From contig NC_089188.1 of assembly GCF_947507565.1 (NCBI RefSeq), positions 682,001-746,000 on the forward strand: DNA of 64,000 bases, in the 5' to 3' direction. The notes beneath the pieces were generated by a model that worked only from the letters and a program-made list of their open reading frames with translations, was not told the DNA's origin and ran no database searches. Made by a program: the position numbers and the translations under genes. This document shows, one piece after another, positions 36,085-48,200 of the stretch. How positions within the stretch are numbered: position 1 is the first letter of the stretch; each line of letters begins with the position of its first letter. The DNA is from Oscarella lobularis. Its lineage: Eukaryota > Porifera > Homoscleromorpha > Homosclerophorida > Oscarellidae.

Positions 36085-36790
36085 CACACTCTACCTCCTA
36101 AACGACTTCTACTATCTAATTGAAACTTTTAAGTTTGGGGCGCCCCTCCCCCTCATTATAAACAAGTTATTAAGTTGATATCAATTACGGTTTAGGAGAT
36201 AATCGGCGAGTCATGGAACCATGTGAGTTTACGCAGACCAAATTCCTTTAGAGGGGGTTGAGAATATCCCTGTCCACCTCCTAAAAAACTGGTTGGACTA
36301 AATTGAAAATTTTCTCTCAAGCTTGGGGCGTCCTTCCTCTTTATTATAAATTAGTTAGTAAGTTGACATCAATTGCGGTTGAGGAGAAAATCGACGATTG
36401 ATGGACCGATGTGATTTCCAGTAGACGAAACCCTTGACAAGTTCGAGTTGAGAATATCCCAGTGTACCTCCTAAACGACTTGTTTGATTTAATTGAAATT
36501 TTTCTCTTAAGTTTGAGGCGCCCCTCCCCCTAATTATAAAGAAGTTAATGAGTTGATATCAGTAACTGTCTAGGAGAAAATCGGCGATTCATGGACCCAT
36601 GGGATTTCTTTATTATAAATTAGTTACTAAGTTGATATCAATTGAGGTTGAGAAAACAATCGGCGAGTGATGGACCCATGTGATTTTCATTAAACCAAAC
36701 TCCCTAAAAGTTTGAGTTGAGAATATCCCTGTCTACCTCCTAAACGACTTCTTCGATTTAATTGAAACTTTGATATTAAACGGACGCTCT
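36085..36790. repeat. ~188-bp satellite, array 1 (about 3.5 units)
   Basis: Successive units are marked by AAGTTGATATCA, CCTCCTAAACGACTT and GGGGCGCCCCTCCCCCT. The AGTTGA(T/C)ATCA marker is spaced about 188 and 190 bases, then 79 in a truncated unit. The same monomer in reverse orientation forms the larger array at 48880-50990. Confidence 0.8.
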
Positions 36791-37440
36791 TAATGAATAT
36801 GATCCAGCCCATTCGCGCAAACGCGTGCAATAGCAGGTGCGCGCCAAAGATTTAGAGACTCGAAGCTATCTCGAAAGTGCCTGGCTTCTAGACTATTGAT
36901 GCATACTGGACAACACTAGTTTGCCAGTGCAGTGTAGTCGGTCAACCAATCAGAGACCAGTCATCGTCATTCCAACTGCCCATCTTTGATTTGCTGACGA
37001 TTTTAATTTCTTTGAAGCCGACTTTGCATCAAGCACGTTTTACGTCCGATCGGTTGTTTCGCTCCTTCGGCACACCTGAGCGCCTTCGGGCGTCGCGTAC
37101 TTATCGTAACTTTGTTATGTCATTAAGGTCGAGCTACAGCTATAGTAGGTCACGCCAAAATTACACATAGAGCATTTGCACATGGACAATCACAATTTTT
37201 ACGCAATAGTTTGTTTAATTCTTTGATAATAACACCAACACATCAAATTGGCTTCAATTTGCAAAGCAGGATTCGACAAAAATCGCCCATAATCTAGTAG
37301 TACACTATTTAAAAATGAATGTATCAAATCAGTAATTTACTTCGCCCTAAACATCGCAAATATTCAGGTTTTAAAGTACAGGGCGATTGGTAATTTTAAG
37401 TTTTTCCCTGACATTTGAAATACAGCAGACTTACTACCTA

Positions 37441-39149
37441 CTGTATTTCCTCGAACAGAACGCCATAGCGTTCTAATTTTTCGTAAGAACGAGACGATGG
37501 CGTTCAATTGGAGCATGGCGTTTTAAATGGGTATGGCGTTTGTATTTTTTGGCAGCCTTCAGCACTTCTATATATGAGTCCTATTAATCGTCTTCGTAAT
37601 CGACTTCTTCTTGATCTTCTTCTTGATCTTCTTCCTGATCAGAGTCATAAGTCTCTTCTAGTTCTTCACCGATTTCCTGAATCATCTCACCGAACTCCTT
37701 ATTTAATCTCTCTTCTTTTAGCAGATGAATTCCTTCTGGACACGGCCCCCCTCCTTGTAGGCATGCATCATTCCGTCTTCCGACCCATCAACACTTACTC
37801 CAATGCCAGAGGATTTCAATGATTTTTGAATCACCTCTTAAGATATGCCTTTTCAGGCGTCTACCACCACCCAATCAAGGTATACAGTAGGGGGTGAAGG
37901 AGCTGGATTTCCGTTTTGTGTGACTAGCAGGTCACCGGACGATAGCCAGTTATCATGCATGTTCTGGATTCTCTCTTTGAAAGGCTTATTCCAGCTTTGT
38001 GCAGCATCCTGGAATAACGGCCGTGTCCATCTTTAGATTACTGAGAACTCGTTTCGCGTCTTTGCTGAGGTGACAGCGAAATTAGTCCCAAATAAGTAGG
38101 TGTGTTAGGAACATTTCATGGCCCATTATTTTCAGATAAGGTAATCTTCTGTCGTGCCATCATTCATCAAGCTTTTTCCAGCCCAATTGATTACCAATTT
38201 CCCTTCGTACTTCCGAACAACCTCTGCAATTGGTCGTTTACGATTGAGAAGAACGTACGGCAGGCATTTGCTGCCATTTGCCTTAGCCGTGAGCATAACG
38301 GTGACTTTTTCAGTCTTGTGTATTCCAAGCTCTTCACTGGAGCATGACGTGATCCGCGTGGAGCCAGTGTGGTGCGCCGCGGCGGATCTATCCAAACAGC
38401 TGTTACGTTGCTGCCATAGATCATATTACTTCCATACTTTCCAAAAGCTATTTCTTGGCTAACGTACAGAACAAATGACTCTAATTTTTCTTGATAGTCG
38501 GCTGGAGGACGCTGACAGACTGTGTCGCCCGGCATTGAACTATTCCGTGACGTCGAAAGAATTTGTCCAACCAGCCTTTAGAAAAATTTTGAAATCTTCT
38601 GCCGTATTCTCATCAGATGCAGCCTTATTGGCGTAGATCTCTTTGGCTTTTAAGATAATTCGGGATTGCGACACTGGTATCTTCTTTTGTACGTATTCAA
38701 CCTCGTACCACTCATAAGGATAATTTTCCAAGTCCGCCATTGCGATGTGACGCCCCCTCCACTCAAGCAACCAATGTTCGCTGTTCGCAAGCAGCTCGCA
38801 AGCTCCTCACAAATGGCAGCTTCCTGTGCGCACTACTGTCGGATGCATGAGCGAGGAAATCGGAATTTTTCTGCCGATCTCTTCTTCGAGGACTTCTTCG
38901 CTTCCTCTATGGTTGAAAATTTTAGCTGGAGAGTGTAATTTCGCCGTTTTGCACGTACGTCCACGTGTGGTGTCCGTGTCGAATCCCTCCATTGGAGTAT
39001 GCACGCTCAACGGGGATGTACGCGAACGCGCAGAGTGGTGGCATTTTATTCGAGAATGGCGTTTTATTGTTTGAATCGTCCGCTTACATGGAATTCTAAT
39101 GGAGCATAGCGCTGTAATTGAGCATGGCGGTGTAATCAAGGAAATACGG
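37441..39149 (-). mobile_element. pogo/Tigger-like DNA transposon, nearly full length, disabled
   Basis: The ends CTGTATTTCCTCGA (37441) and, inverted, CCGTATTTCCTTGA (ending 39149) are flanked by TA on both sides. Sub-terminal repeats of GAGCATGGCG/CGCCATGCTC follow. The minus-strand transposase is in pieces: 38770-38540 (CENP-B-type HTH, SQSRIILKAKEIYANKAASD, FKIFLKAGWT), 38535-38191 (PPADYQEKLESFVLYVSQEI, GSNVTAVWIDPP) and 38395-38132 (KTEKVTVMLTAKANGSKCLP, INWAGKSLMNDGTTEDYL). Its tail is an acidic stretch (EEDQEEDQEE) near 37620. The frame shifts between pieces show it is inactive. Order and content fit DDE_1-type pogo transposases. Confidence 0.8.
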
Positions 39150-39209
39150 TAATCCATAAATGGTTCAAGGAAAGATTCTACATTAGGACAGAATATAAAT
39201 GAAGACTAG

Positions 39210-40330
39210 TAGTAATAATTTTAAAAATATGTGAACATACCTTGACCACATCGGGCGATATCCCCTTCGTATTCCTCTTCTTCTCTGTTTGAAAGAAGTC
39301 AACGGTTCCGGAACTACACAAGAGAAAATGTGTAGAGTAATATAACGATTTTACCATCGCCTAGTGTTTCCTTCACTCTAATTAATTTATTAAAGCTTGA
39401 AATTGAAAAGCATTTTATTATTGTTAGGAAGCATTTCATTATTAGGATTTTTAAATGTTTCTGCCTGCGCTTCCTCCTTATCGCTCTAAAAAATTAGCGT
39501 TTCAAAAATCAAATTGGGTTATTTATTTCTGCTATCGTTATTGGAGTTCTCCGCTTCTTTAAAAGTAAAAAACAAACGCTAAAATCAAAGTCAAACTAGA
39601 AAATCTGGTTTACAGCTTTCGACATGAGTAAGGGTGGACTTTTTATGTAAAGTAGAAGTGTAACAAAGTCGAAATCCGGCATGGAATCGTGCAGCTGTCT
39701 CTGACCTTCATTTAGTCTTACCAACTTTCTTCGTTTCTTCCATTTTGAAAGAAAATGTTTAATAGTTGAGATCTGGCATGCATGTATAAAATCATACCCA
39801 TTTTTGTCGATTATAGGTGTCTAGATGTCTAGAAATGTCAGAAATTTATATTAAAATAGCACAGTTTAAAATAAAATAATTTATCAAATAGTGCCAATTT
39901 TTTTGTCTATTGCCTAAAAATTAGACAACTAGAAAATAATTAATTAAATTACTCTTTGTCTTTACCCTTCCTCCTTTTCTTCTATTTATCTCTCCTTTTT
40001 GTCTTTTCTGCTTCTAAGAGAAATGTCTAAAGGTTATATAGATTATATTGACTGTTACCCTCCTCCTGTTCACTGACTTCTTCTGTAAAAAACAAAAAGG
40101 AAAATTCAAAAATTTACGTTGAGTGCTTTTACTCTTCCCAGAGTCGTCCTCTTTACTCTGCCTTGCTCTCCCAAACGTAAAACAAGTACATTCAAACAGC
40201 TAGTATTGCTTACCTTCTTCGCGCGACAACGCCTTTTCCCAACGTCTCAAGATGTCTATGCTCCTTCTCATGACCTCTTTGTTCTCCTTTAATGATCTTT
40301 ACCAATTTTTATTTTCAGGAACCCCTTAGA
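39210..40330 (-). CDS. Possible string of small exons, function unknown
   Basis: Several minus-strand segments are bounded by plausible splice sites: near 40290-40217 (ENKEVMRRSIDILRRWEKAL then SREE before GTAAGC), near 40085-40060 (EEVSEQEE before GTAACA), near 39740-39620 (LNEGQRQLHDSMPDFDFVTL) and near 39312-39243 (GTVDFFQTEKKRNTKGISPD before GTATGT). They could be exons of one gene with short introns. No start, stop or family could be fixed. Confidence 0.25.
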
Positions 40331-40429
40331 GCATCTGAAAAGAATTAGGAAAGACTACTACGTTCATCATTCACCCCAAATTCTTTAGCTCGATGTTTTC
40401 TCGAGCGTATTTGGTGAGGGCAGAGGTTG

Positions 40430-40515
40430 CGATAGTTAGTGGCGGGGGAATGGTGGAGGTAGCGGTGGCGGTGGTGGTGGTGGTGGTGGCGGGAGTTGGT
40501 GGTGGTGAGTGGTGA
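40430..40515. repeat. GGTGGC/GGTGGT microsatellite
   Basis: A G-rich trinucleotide-type repeat (GGTGGTGGTGGTGGTGGC and variants). The Pro/Thr-rich minus-strand frame through it is a by-product of the repeat. Confidence 0.8.
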
Positions 40516-40739
40516 TCAGACGGTGCAGCTATGAAGCGCCAAGATCCTGGCTTTTGCAAAAGCTGTTAATAGGGTTAAAGAAAGAGGACTTAGGTTTCTA
40601 AGAGCTGCCCTTGTTTTAAAAAAATTGCTATCTGGTAAGCTTTTCTTAGATGATAAACACTCAGAAGAAATTGACCCTGGATTTCTCAAGAAAGAGTGCA
40701 CTCTTTCTATACATACTATTAGGTAGCGTATTACAGAAT

Positions 40740-42075
40740 CAATACGATGATATTTTGGTTAGCAGATCCTCTACACACGGCCAGTAGTGAATACTGGCAC
40801 TCTCTTGCAGGGTGATGCTACAGAGACTAGGCTGAATATCGGCGACGCACGTGGCCATATGAACGGCTCTGGACGTTTTGGCTGAGGTTGGGAGATGAAC
40901 TGTATAGATGCAGTGAAAGCCATCAACAATCGAAATAATCTGATTTTCTGCTGCTTTTTGAATTTGATTTGTTAATAGAAGAGTGTTTTTACTGCTGAGA
41001 GTGTTCTAAATCGCCGAATCGATTTTGGGTGACAGCAAATGCCCAGAGCTCTTCCACATTCAAGGCTGCCATCTGAACACCCAGAGAGTGAAAAATGAAT
41101 ACCGACGTCGTTGGCTAGCGAATTATTTCTCTATGTCAATAAATAGTTACTCTAATTAGTTAAGAAAAAGAATAATTGTGTCTTAGAAAAGTACCTGATT
41201 GCAGAAGTAGGCCAGTCTGTGCAGCTCGGCGACAACTCTCTGCTTCCGCAAAATTGTTCGTTTATCGCTTCCTTCGTAGCTGCCCGTTATAGCCTCTTCT
41301 ATTAATTCGAACAGTCCAAGTGAATGCCGATCCGCAAAAGCCTTCATAGCATCAACACTGTAGAGCTTTTCAGTCGTGCTGTGAAAAGTTTGCTGACAAG
41401 TTTTCACCAGATCTGGAAATGAGGGTAAGATAATGTATTATTGCACGTCCATAAATACTTAATAGCCCAACCCGACCAACCCTTTGCTGACTTAGCTCTC
41501 AGAGCCCGATTCTCTTCGCGCAGGTCATCGATTTGCTTCTGAGCAGCGGCCAGCTGTGCCTTCGTTGCTGTCAGCTCGTCGACTGATGCAACATCGAAAA
41601 GGGAGCTTCATCTTGGGTAGACGCGGCTTCCTACTACACGTCTAAGCCGTTCTACCGTCGTTTAGGGTTAGTTCAGGGCGTCTCACGGGTAAGACGGCGG
41701 CGGATCATTTTGCAGGGGGTGCGTAGAAGATTCTCTCGATAACATACGCTCTCGAGTCGATTTCTTCGGCGTGTCTTTTGCATAGATACCTGACGACGGC
41801 GCCTGCAAGATCATCTAGAGCTCTCCAAAGTCTCTCTGGACAGTCACGCAAGAGTCCCGAGCATCGATCTCCATCAAAAAGAAGGCCACGCGGTGAGTCG
41901 TTCCTTCGCGTGCCCGTAATAGAGTGAAACTTCTCTGAGAAACCATAGCTGGCGAGCTTTTTTTTCTAGATAGCTGGATATGACCCAGAAGCACGACGAT
42001 AGAGTGGAGCTGCTGTGGCGCGTTCGAACGCCAGTGTCCAGAGCACATCGAAGCATGAGCAGACTCAAAGCCATC
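40740..42075 (-). CDS. Zinc-binding/coiled-coil gene family member, copy B
   Basis: Paralogue of the gene at 1-1448, with the same exon order. The N-terminal Cys/His part (42074-~41590, two overlapping frames) includes RYLCKRHAEEIDS, matching YLCAKHFVEADS in copy A. The coiled-coil exon (near 41580-41475) reads DELTATKAQLAAAQKQIDDL. Exon 41407-41190 reads KLYSVDAMKAFADRHSLGLF, LRKQRVVAELHRLAYFCNQ. Exon ~41130-40745 reads GCSDGSLECGRALGICCHP, ISIVDGFHCIYTV, HMATCVADIQPS. Differences: the first exon is frameshifted relative to A, the Asp pair of LMIDDYHTIH is SIVDGFHCIY here, and the C-terminus diverges after ITLQES. Copy B is therefore probably degenerate. Function not known. Confidence 0.55.
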
Positions 42076-42079
42076 GCGA

Positions 42080-43170
42080 CTTGTGTAAGAGAAAAAAGGT
42101 AAAGAACGTTTTTTGCGAAATTCTCCCGCCGCAGCTAGTTTTTTGCGCCGTGAATCGCTCGTTTGACACAAAGTTTGTGTTGGAGGGGCGAAGTTCATCG
42201 CCATTCATCATCTGCCAATCCGATGAGCGCGATTTTCTATTTTCGCGAAGCCTTCTCCCGCTTTTTCTAAAAATTCCTATTTATGAAATAAAAACTCGTC
42301 ATTTTGCGTCTAAATGAAATTCACTCAAGCTTCGTCTAAGCCTGAATCCAGCCTTATATATTTTGCTGTCGCCTTATCCGAAGGCGGATCGTCAATTTAG
42401 GTACATTTTTTTATACATTAGACCCATTGAGCGCGTGGCATGCGCAGTGAAAGTCCGTACTGATCCGTGGCAGAATGTAAAGAAGAGGATATGTAACTCG
42501 TGCTATCACGTGACGTTTTCTTGATGCAAGCATTGTTACGCTTAGTATCCGTATATGAGTCTCCAAAGTGCCTCCTTTTAGTTCCTAATATATTCCTATC
42601 GTGGCGAATCATTAGACAATCTTGCCGAGACAAGGCTTACTTCGTATCAATGCTGGTACATGCTTTTGATGGCTATTATGCGTGATTCTTTTACACTTCT
42701 CCCGCGTGCACCCTCTTGCATAGTCTTCATAGAAACTTTCGTTAGGCTGTTTCTTCGAGACCCTTCCGAAGACATTGTATAACACCGTTGACGTTCTCCT
42801 CCATGAGTAGCAGCAGCCGATGCGATGCTAGAAGCGATTATGTCACAAAAAACCGTTACGTTCTAACCCGGATGTACTTCAATAAACGAGCGCAAAAAGA
42901 ACGAGAAAACGTTCCTTACATTATTCAAGTTTTCGAAAGTCTAATATTAAAGTTATGTCAATGATCTTCGTCACGCCTCCTTCCCGATCAAATTTTTAGG
43001 TCTTTCGGGTTTATTATCTTATGCCTAGATAGGTTCTACTTGCGGTAGGCGTCTTTTTTAGCGGAATCGAGAAAAGCCTCGTCGTAAAGACCCCTTTTTA
43101 GGGCCAAGAAGTGTATCAACTGTGACAGAGTTGCGAGTTTTTCTGCAGTACAGTACCTGGCGTTTATTGA
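42080..43170. other. Stretch without a supported gene
   Basis: Only short frames with no recognisable product. It separates the 5' end of copy B from the inverted repeat at 43.3 kb. Confidence 0.3.
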
Positions 43171-43289
43171 TGTCTTGGAGTTGTTTAGGAAGGGTTTTGT
43201 ACATGTGGTAGGCATAGAGGTTTACGGAAAGATTCGTTTGTCTCCTCTAATAAAATTCCAAAAAATGACAATTTCTGTACTCTGCTTTC

Positions 43290-43755
43290 CTGTTCCCCAA
43301 GTTATCGACCATTGCGATAACGAAGAAGTCTTGTCTCCACTGCAAGAAATACCAGACAAAACGTCCCAAGAAGTGCGTTCAGGCACATAACTGAAAAAGT
43401 CAAAATTGCAGAGTGCGTATACCTGTAGCACACGTGTTGGTACCAAAGCATTTCTTTACTGCTTTGATGAGCAAACTGGTGATAAATTGTGGCACAAAAC
43501 TGTCACTGATGACAGCATAATTTTGTTGAATGTGGTACCTATTGAGAAGCAAGAATGTACGGCTGAACATTTAGCGGACGTTCATCGCGTCACATCCGTA
43601 ATATCACACCACCTTGTCATCCACGGCACTGGTACAGGTATACCCACTCTGCAATTTTGAGTTCTTCAGTATGTGCCTGAACGCACTTTTGGAACGTTTT
43701 CTCTGGTATTTCTTGTAGTAGAGACGAGACTTCTTTTTCATCGGCATGGTTAGAG
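43290..43755. repeat. Long inverted repeat with a ~205-bp loop
   Basis: 43290-43426 and 43633-43755 are inverted copies, about 85-90% alike by eye. Shared words are GCAAGAAATACCAGA.AAAACG, GTGCGTTCAGGCACATA, AAAATTGCAGAGTG.GTATACC. Both arms encode the same peptide, LQEIPDKTSQ versus LQEIPEKTFQKC, on opposite strands. The loop has an open frame (GTKAFLYCFDEQTGDKLWHK) of unknown origin. Confidence 0.7.
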
Positions 43756-43759
43756 CCTG

Positions 43760-45225
43760 CATCGTCATGACTTAATTAAGCGGCAGTGCGAGGACTGCAA
43801 CAAGTTTAAGCACTGTCCGTTTCGACGTTACTTCTGTGAAGCTGAGATCTAGCGATTCGTGGCCTCGTTAATGTATAAGTTCCGTCAAACAATTTTGCTC
43901 AAAGATATTCTGATGATAGCAAACATCTTGGCGAATTCTGCTGACCAGTTATTTCTAAATTGCTTCAAAACCGCTAAAAAGTTCGAGCTTCATGGTACGC
44001 TAAAGCAACATCTGATCTTTCTTTCTGAAGTTTTGCGGTCAATCCAGACAAGCAAGTAAAAACTTGTAAGAGTATTATGAAGCAAATTAGGAATATCGAC
44101 ATTCCAATCCCATCCTTGTCCTAAATCTCGAGAGCGTTCCGGGGCCGCCATTGCTTTTAGAAACACCAAGAATGAGTCAATTCTTTCAATCCAACGAGTT
44201 CTGCAGGCGTCCTTAAGCTTTTTGACAGCTGCCTTATTCGAAAAAGAAGTTTTAAACTTTTCAAGCAGCCGCTGTCGCTTCGGAGAATAACATTTCTCCT
44301 ATGCATGACTGAGTATTCTTAAATGAAAGAATCTTAAATGCCGAAACAATAGCAAGAATCAATTAATGGCGGCGCAGTGTGGCACGTACTTAGCTAGTGA
44401 TGCTTCCCTTTGCAAAACAGCTCTGCAGCCAGATTTTGCTCTTGCCATGTTTGACCCTTTGTCGTGACATTGACCTCGTAAGTTTAAAGGAGACAACGAC
44501 CACCGTTTCAGCCTTTTCAGTATGCTACGCCCAAGAACTTTTCTATTCCTCTTTTTATTTCAATGAAGTCAACAAACATTTCCTTTACTACTCCGTCCAG
44601 CAGGCGTCTTACACAGAGAAAGTTGCTCGTTTGCCACGTCGGTTACTTCATCAGCAATCACTGCGTACCACTTTGCCTGTTTGACTTTTTCGACTATGAT
44701 TGAGCAAATAGAAAAGCCAACAGCTTCGATAAGTTTATTCTTAATAGTTTTAGAAGTGTTCTTTGCATTTTGGGGTCCCTGAAGCAAGCGCTGCCGCAGA
44801 ACGTCGTCAGTATTAGCACAAAGCGAATCAACTCAACAAAATTTTCTTTGTTTAAGCAAGTACGGTCTGTAGTAGAATCCCTTTCAATCTGGTCGTCGCG
44901 ATGACTCCGTAGAGCAAGGCCTTCTTTGCCATAGAGAATAATTATTTTTAGCAGCAATTTTATACCAGAACTATTTCTAGCTAGTTGATCTTCTGCTGCC
45001 CTGAAGGTTAAAACGTGTGAGAATGATTGCGTTAAGCAAGTTTTTAGGAAGTCGAGCTCCATTGGGGAAAAACCGTCGTTTCGAGCAATAAATTCTATCC
45101 ATTCGCCCCAACGTAAATACGGTGAGTTTGAACTAAGACTCCAAGACAGTGTAACAGTTAAGAGCGTGGCAGAACCCTCTTGGATGGTTCGCTCTCTTCG
45201 CACCTGAGGTAGACGTCAAGCCTTG
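43760..45225 (-). pseudogene. hAT/DUF4371-type transposase fragment (copy 2)
   Basis: 45203-44694 reads LLLKIIILYGKEGLALRSHR, KENFVELIRFV. 44787-44569 reads NAKNTSKTIKNKLIEAVGFS, VKQAKWYAVIADEVTDVANE, QLSL, the classic DUF4371 start of hAT-related proteins. Degraded downstream frames (VDFIEIKRGIEKFLG, ERIDSFLVFLKAMAAPER) lie towards 44150. A stop in CKTPAGRSSKGNVC and several shifts make it a pseudogene. It differs from copy 1 at 30 kb in which part survives. Confidence 0.65.
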
Positions 45226-45531
45226 CTTGATACTGTGCTGACAGTTCCACCAGAAGGGTTGGACAACCCAATCTGAGCTCCCTTAACGACCTCTGCGGGT
45301 AAAGTACCATTTCTTCCCGCTAGCCTAGTCAATGGCCATGTACTGTAAATATCTCATAAACTATTAGCTCTGAAGTAATAACGCTCTTCCATACCTTCTA
45401 ACGTAACGTGGAACAGCCATTTCAAGTGGCATGCACCTCTAGTGACTTCCAACTAGACAACGCAACGTGTTTCGGTGAATGTCAGTGTCAGTCTCCCAAG
45501 AAGCCGTACTTTTTTAGTTGACAAAAGATAT

Positions 45532-46141
45532 TTAATTGTAATTTAATAAGATTTGAAATATGGCTGGTAGAATAGTCTCCACATCGCTGTCGCCTATATT
45601 TAGGACCGTCAGGGTGTTGAGAGTTTCTTCCAGAATCCAAGATGAGTTGATCTTGGGAAGGGGAAGCAGTTTCAAGTCAAGTCGTTCTCCGTCAGGCATT
45701 TCGGGAGTATCGGAGACTTGCTCCACTTACCGGCTCTCGATTTCGCCAATTGGCAGGCGGAAATTTAACTGTTTGAAGTTATAATGAAGCCTGTAGTCCG
45801 TTTTGAGTTTGGATGTGCGGAGAATGACGCTTAAGTCCACAAATTAGCACGTCAGCTGCTAGAGCTAAGGGCGGGGGAAAACATCAGATTTTGCGCAGAG
45901 CCCTATAAAGAATTTCGCGCGGCGCCGGTATCCGGGCGCTATCCCACATGACGATTTGAAACAAGCGTAGGAAAGAGTTCAAAAAGCGACGTTTCGCCAA
46001 TCCGAAACAGTTCAAGGTATGGTAAGAGCGACTCGTAGGAGCCACAAGCGCACCTTCAAGACGGCAAAGAAGAAGCAAGAGCACAAGAATCGAGTCCGCG
46101 CAACCGCTTGAGCCATTTATATGGCGCGCGATCAGTGCCAA
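45532..46141. other. Weak open frames of unknown nature
   Basis: A 64-codon minus-strand frame (45726-45532, ERLDLKLLPLPKINSSWILE, TLNTLTVLNIGDSDVET) might be an exon. An 85-codon frame at 46141-45884 has a Leu-rich segment (ADSILVLLLLLCRLEGALV). Neither is recognised. Confidence 0.2.
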
Positions 46142-46163
46142 AAATACCGTGCAAGCGCATAAC

Positions 46164-46394
46164 GCTTTTAGATTTAGCCGCTTTTGGATCCAGCCGCTCT
46201 CGGATTAGGCTGCTTTTAGATTTAGCCGCTTTTGGATTAAGCCGCTTTTGGATCCAGCCGCTCTCGGATTAAGTCGCTTTTAGATCTAGCCGCTTTTGGA
46301 TCCAGCCGCTTTTAGATTTAGCTAAGTGTGGATTAAGCCGCTCTCAGAATAAGCCGCTTGTAGATAAGGCCGGTTTAAGATTAAGCCGGTTTAT
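46164..46394. repeat. ~17-bp tandem repeat array
   Basis: About 13 imperfect units of AGCCGCTTTTGGATTA-type sequence (variants CTCTCGGATT, TTTAGATTT, TTTGGATCC). Confidence 0.8.
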
Positions 46395-47130
46395 TTAGGA
46401 ATCAAACACCTTCGGGTACGTACTGAAGCTTGGGAACTGCGTTTTTGTTCTACGTGAGCGTAACGCGTCTCGTAGACGAATGAAAAGTACAGCCGTGAGA
46501 TATCGCGTTGGTCGCAGAATGACGCAGAATTCAATGAAAATGTCTACCGCTTAACGAGAGAAGAGTATCGCAGTAGGTTGATGGCTGCGACAGCGTTGGG
46601 GAGCAAGCTATTGCCAAAAAAGGAAGGCACTTTCGGAAAATATACGGGACAATAGAAAAGAAAATGCTCACGTGACGCCTAATGCCTCCTGGTTGATTGT
46701 ATTTTCGATAAGGAGAAGATTTCTTGTTAATTTTGTAAGTTACTCATTAGAAAAGACCGTGCCCGTACGTATATGTCCATCCCAAAGTTTGAGCTCTGTT
46801 CGAAAGGGACTACTTCTATAGAAGATTCTCTTGCGTCAATAGAAGTTCTATTGCTGGCACATGCACGTTTGTTTCGTTCTCATTGAACGCAACGGGACAA
46901 TCGTAGTCAATGCCATATTCCTCCCAAGTGCTAGCGCTTGCCTGTGCCAAAGAAGATGTGATTTACTAAAATTGATTACTGTGAAATTAAACACTAACGC
47001 CTTCCGATCCAAAATGCTCCAAAGCAAAACGATGGGTTAAGGGGGCCATTTGCTAAAGACCTTCCACCCAGAGCTGCTTAGGACTTTTGCTCATTCCGCT
47101 CAATTTATGATGCTGCCAGCCATTAACGCA

Positions 47131-48200
47131 TCAGCTTAGATGATATTTGATTCTTGGAACATACGTGTAGTGCAACGCATAGAGATCAATTTCGCTAATT
47201 GGGTTCAGTTCTCCGCTGTTTTCCATATAAACGAACAATTGATAGTAAAACGATAAAACTCCGGCAAATACGTCTCGCCACAGTCTTTCGATGCACTGGT
47301 TATGGACGCTCCTTCCAGCAATAACACTTCCACGACAAAGGCACCTTAGTGGATGACTTAGCATGTACCATGCAACGTCGTAATTTTCGCCTCCTTCGTC
47401 ACATCTAACCCTAGCCGGCAACCCGTATACTCATTGATGGCCGAAAGAAAGTACTGTAGAACTGTAGAAGCCTTATTGTCTGTGCCGCAGCGAAGGTAAA
47501 CGGGCAACCTAGAAAAACCGTCCACGCCACCATGGACAACAAATCTCCACCAGTAAAACATTTGGTAGATACGCTATCAACAGCAGAAAATTGGGCCGTG
47601 GCCGTTAATTAATACCTTATTAGCTTACGATTGCTATCGATGTGCCATGACCGTGGACAGAGTAAACGCGTCGGCTATGCATTCCTCGTAGCCATCTCAA
47701 TGCAACGCCTTCAGGATCGCAGCGACGCACGGCTTCCCGCACTCTTGATACTTGCACTCTAATACCTCTTTCAATGAGAATTCCGTGTGCCATCCGGTAA
47801 CCAACGTCGGGAAATTCACTTCTGATTTCTCGTAGAGTCCCGTATCAATAGTCGGACAACATCAAATCTCGGACAGCTTCGCGCGTACCCTGCTTGACAC
47901 CGCGCGTCAGTTATTTTCAAAGCTTAGGTGATTAGCATCTCTGGCGCACAGCAGTTGCGGAGCCATCGTGTCGCACATAGGAGCAAGAAGCGTTTGTTTG
48001 TTTTTTCGGGTAATCTAATCTCGGACGGACATCATCATATCCCGGACAACGCGATTTTCTGGTCAACCGTACACTTTGAGAACAAAAGCCGCATATCGAT
48101 CGAAAGCTCTATCTTTTCTCTATCTGATGCCGTTTAGAGTATGCCGATCGGACAAGCGGTTGCCGAGAAAATCGAGTTTGAAAAAGGCACTTCTGTATCA
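47131..48200 (-). pseudogene. Integrase-core element (single-ORF, PF24764-like), frameshifted
   Basis: The N-terminal helical part, near 47905-47640, reads REIRSEFPDVGYRMAHGILI, VQVSRVREAVRRCDPEGVAL, RRVYSVHG. After a shift, 47561-47358 reads [37 protein letters not shown]. After another, 47421-47131 reads [55 protein letters not shown] (HGGVDGFSR), D (RCDEGGEN) and E (QCIERLW) keep the spacing of an rve-type catalytic core. This family is widespread as solitary integrase-like genes in animals and fungi. Frameshifts and missing pieces (near 47560-47640) indicate inactivity. Only a tail of the same element is at 20575-20850. Confidence 0.75.
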
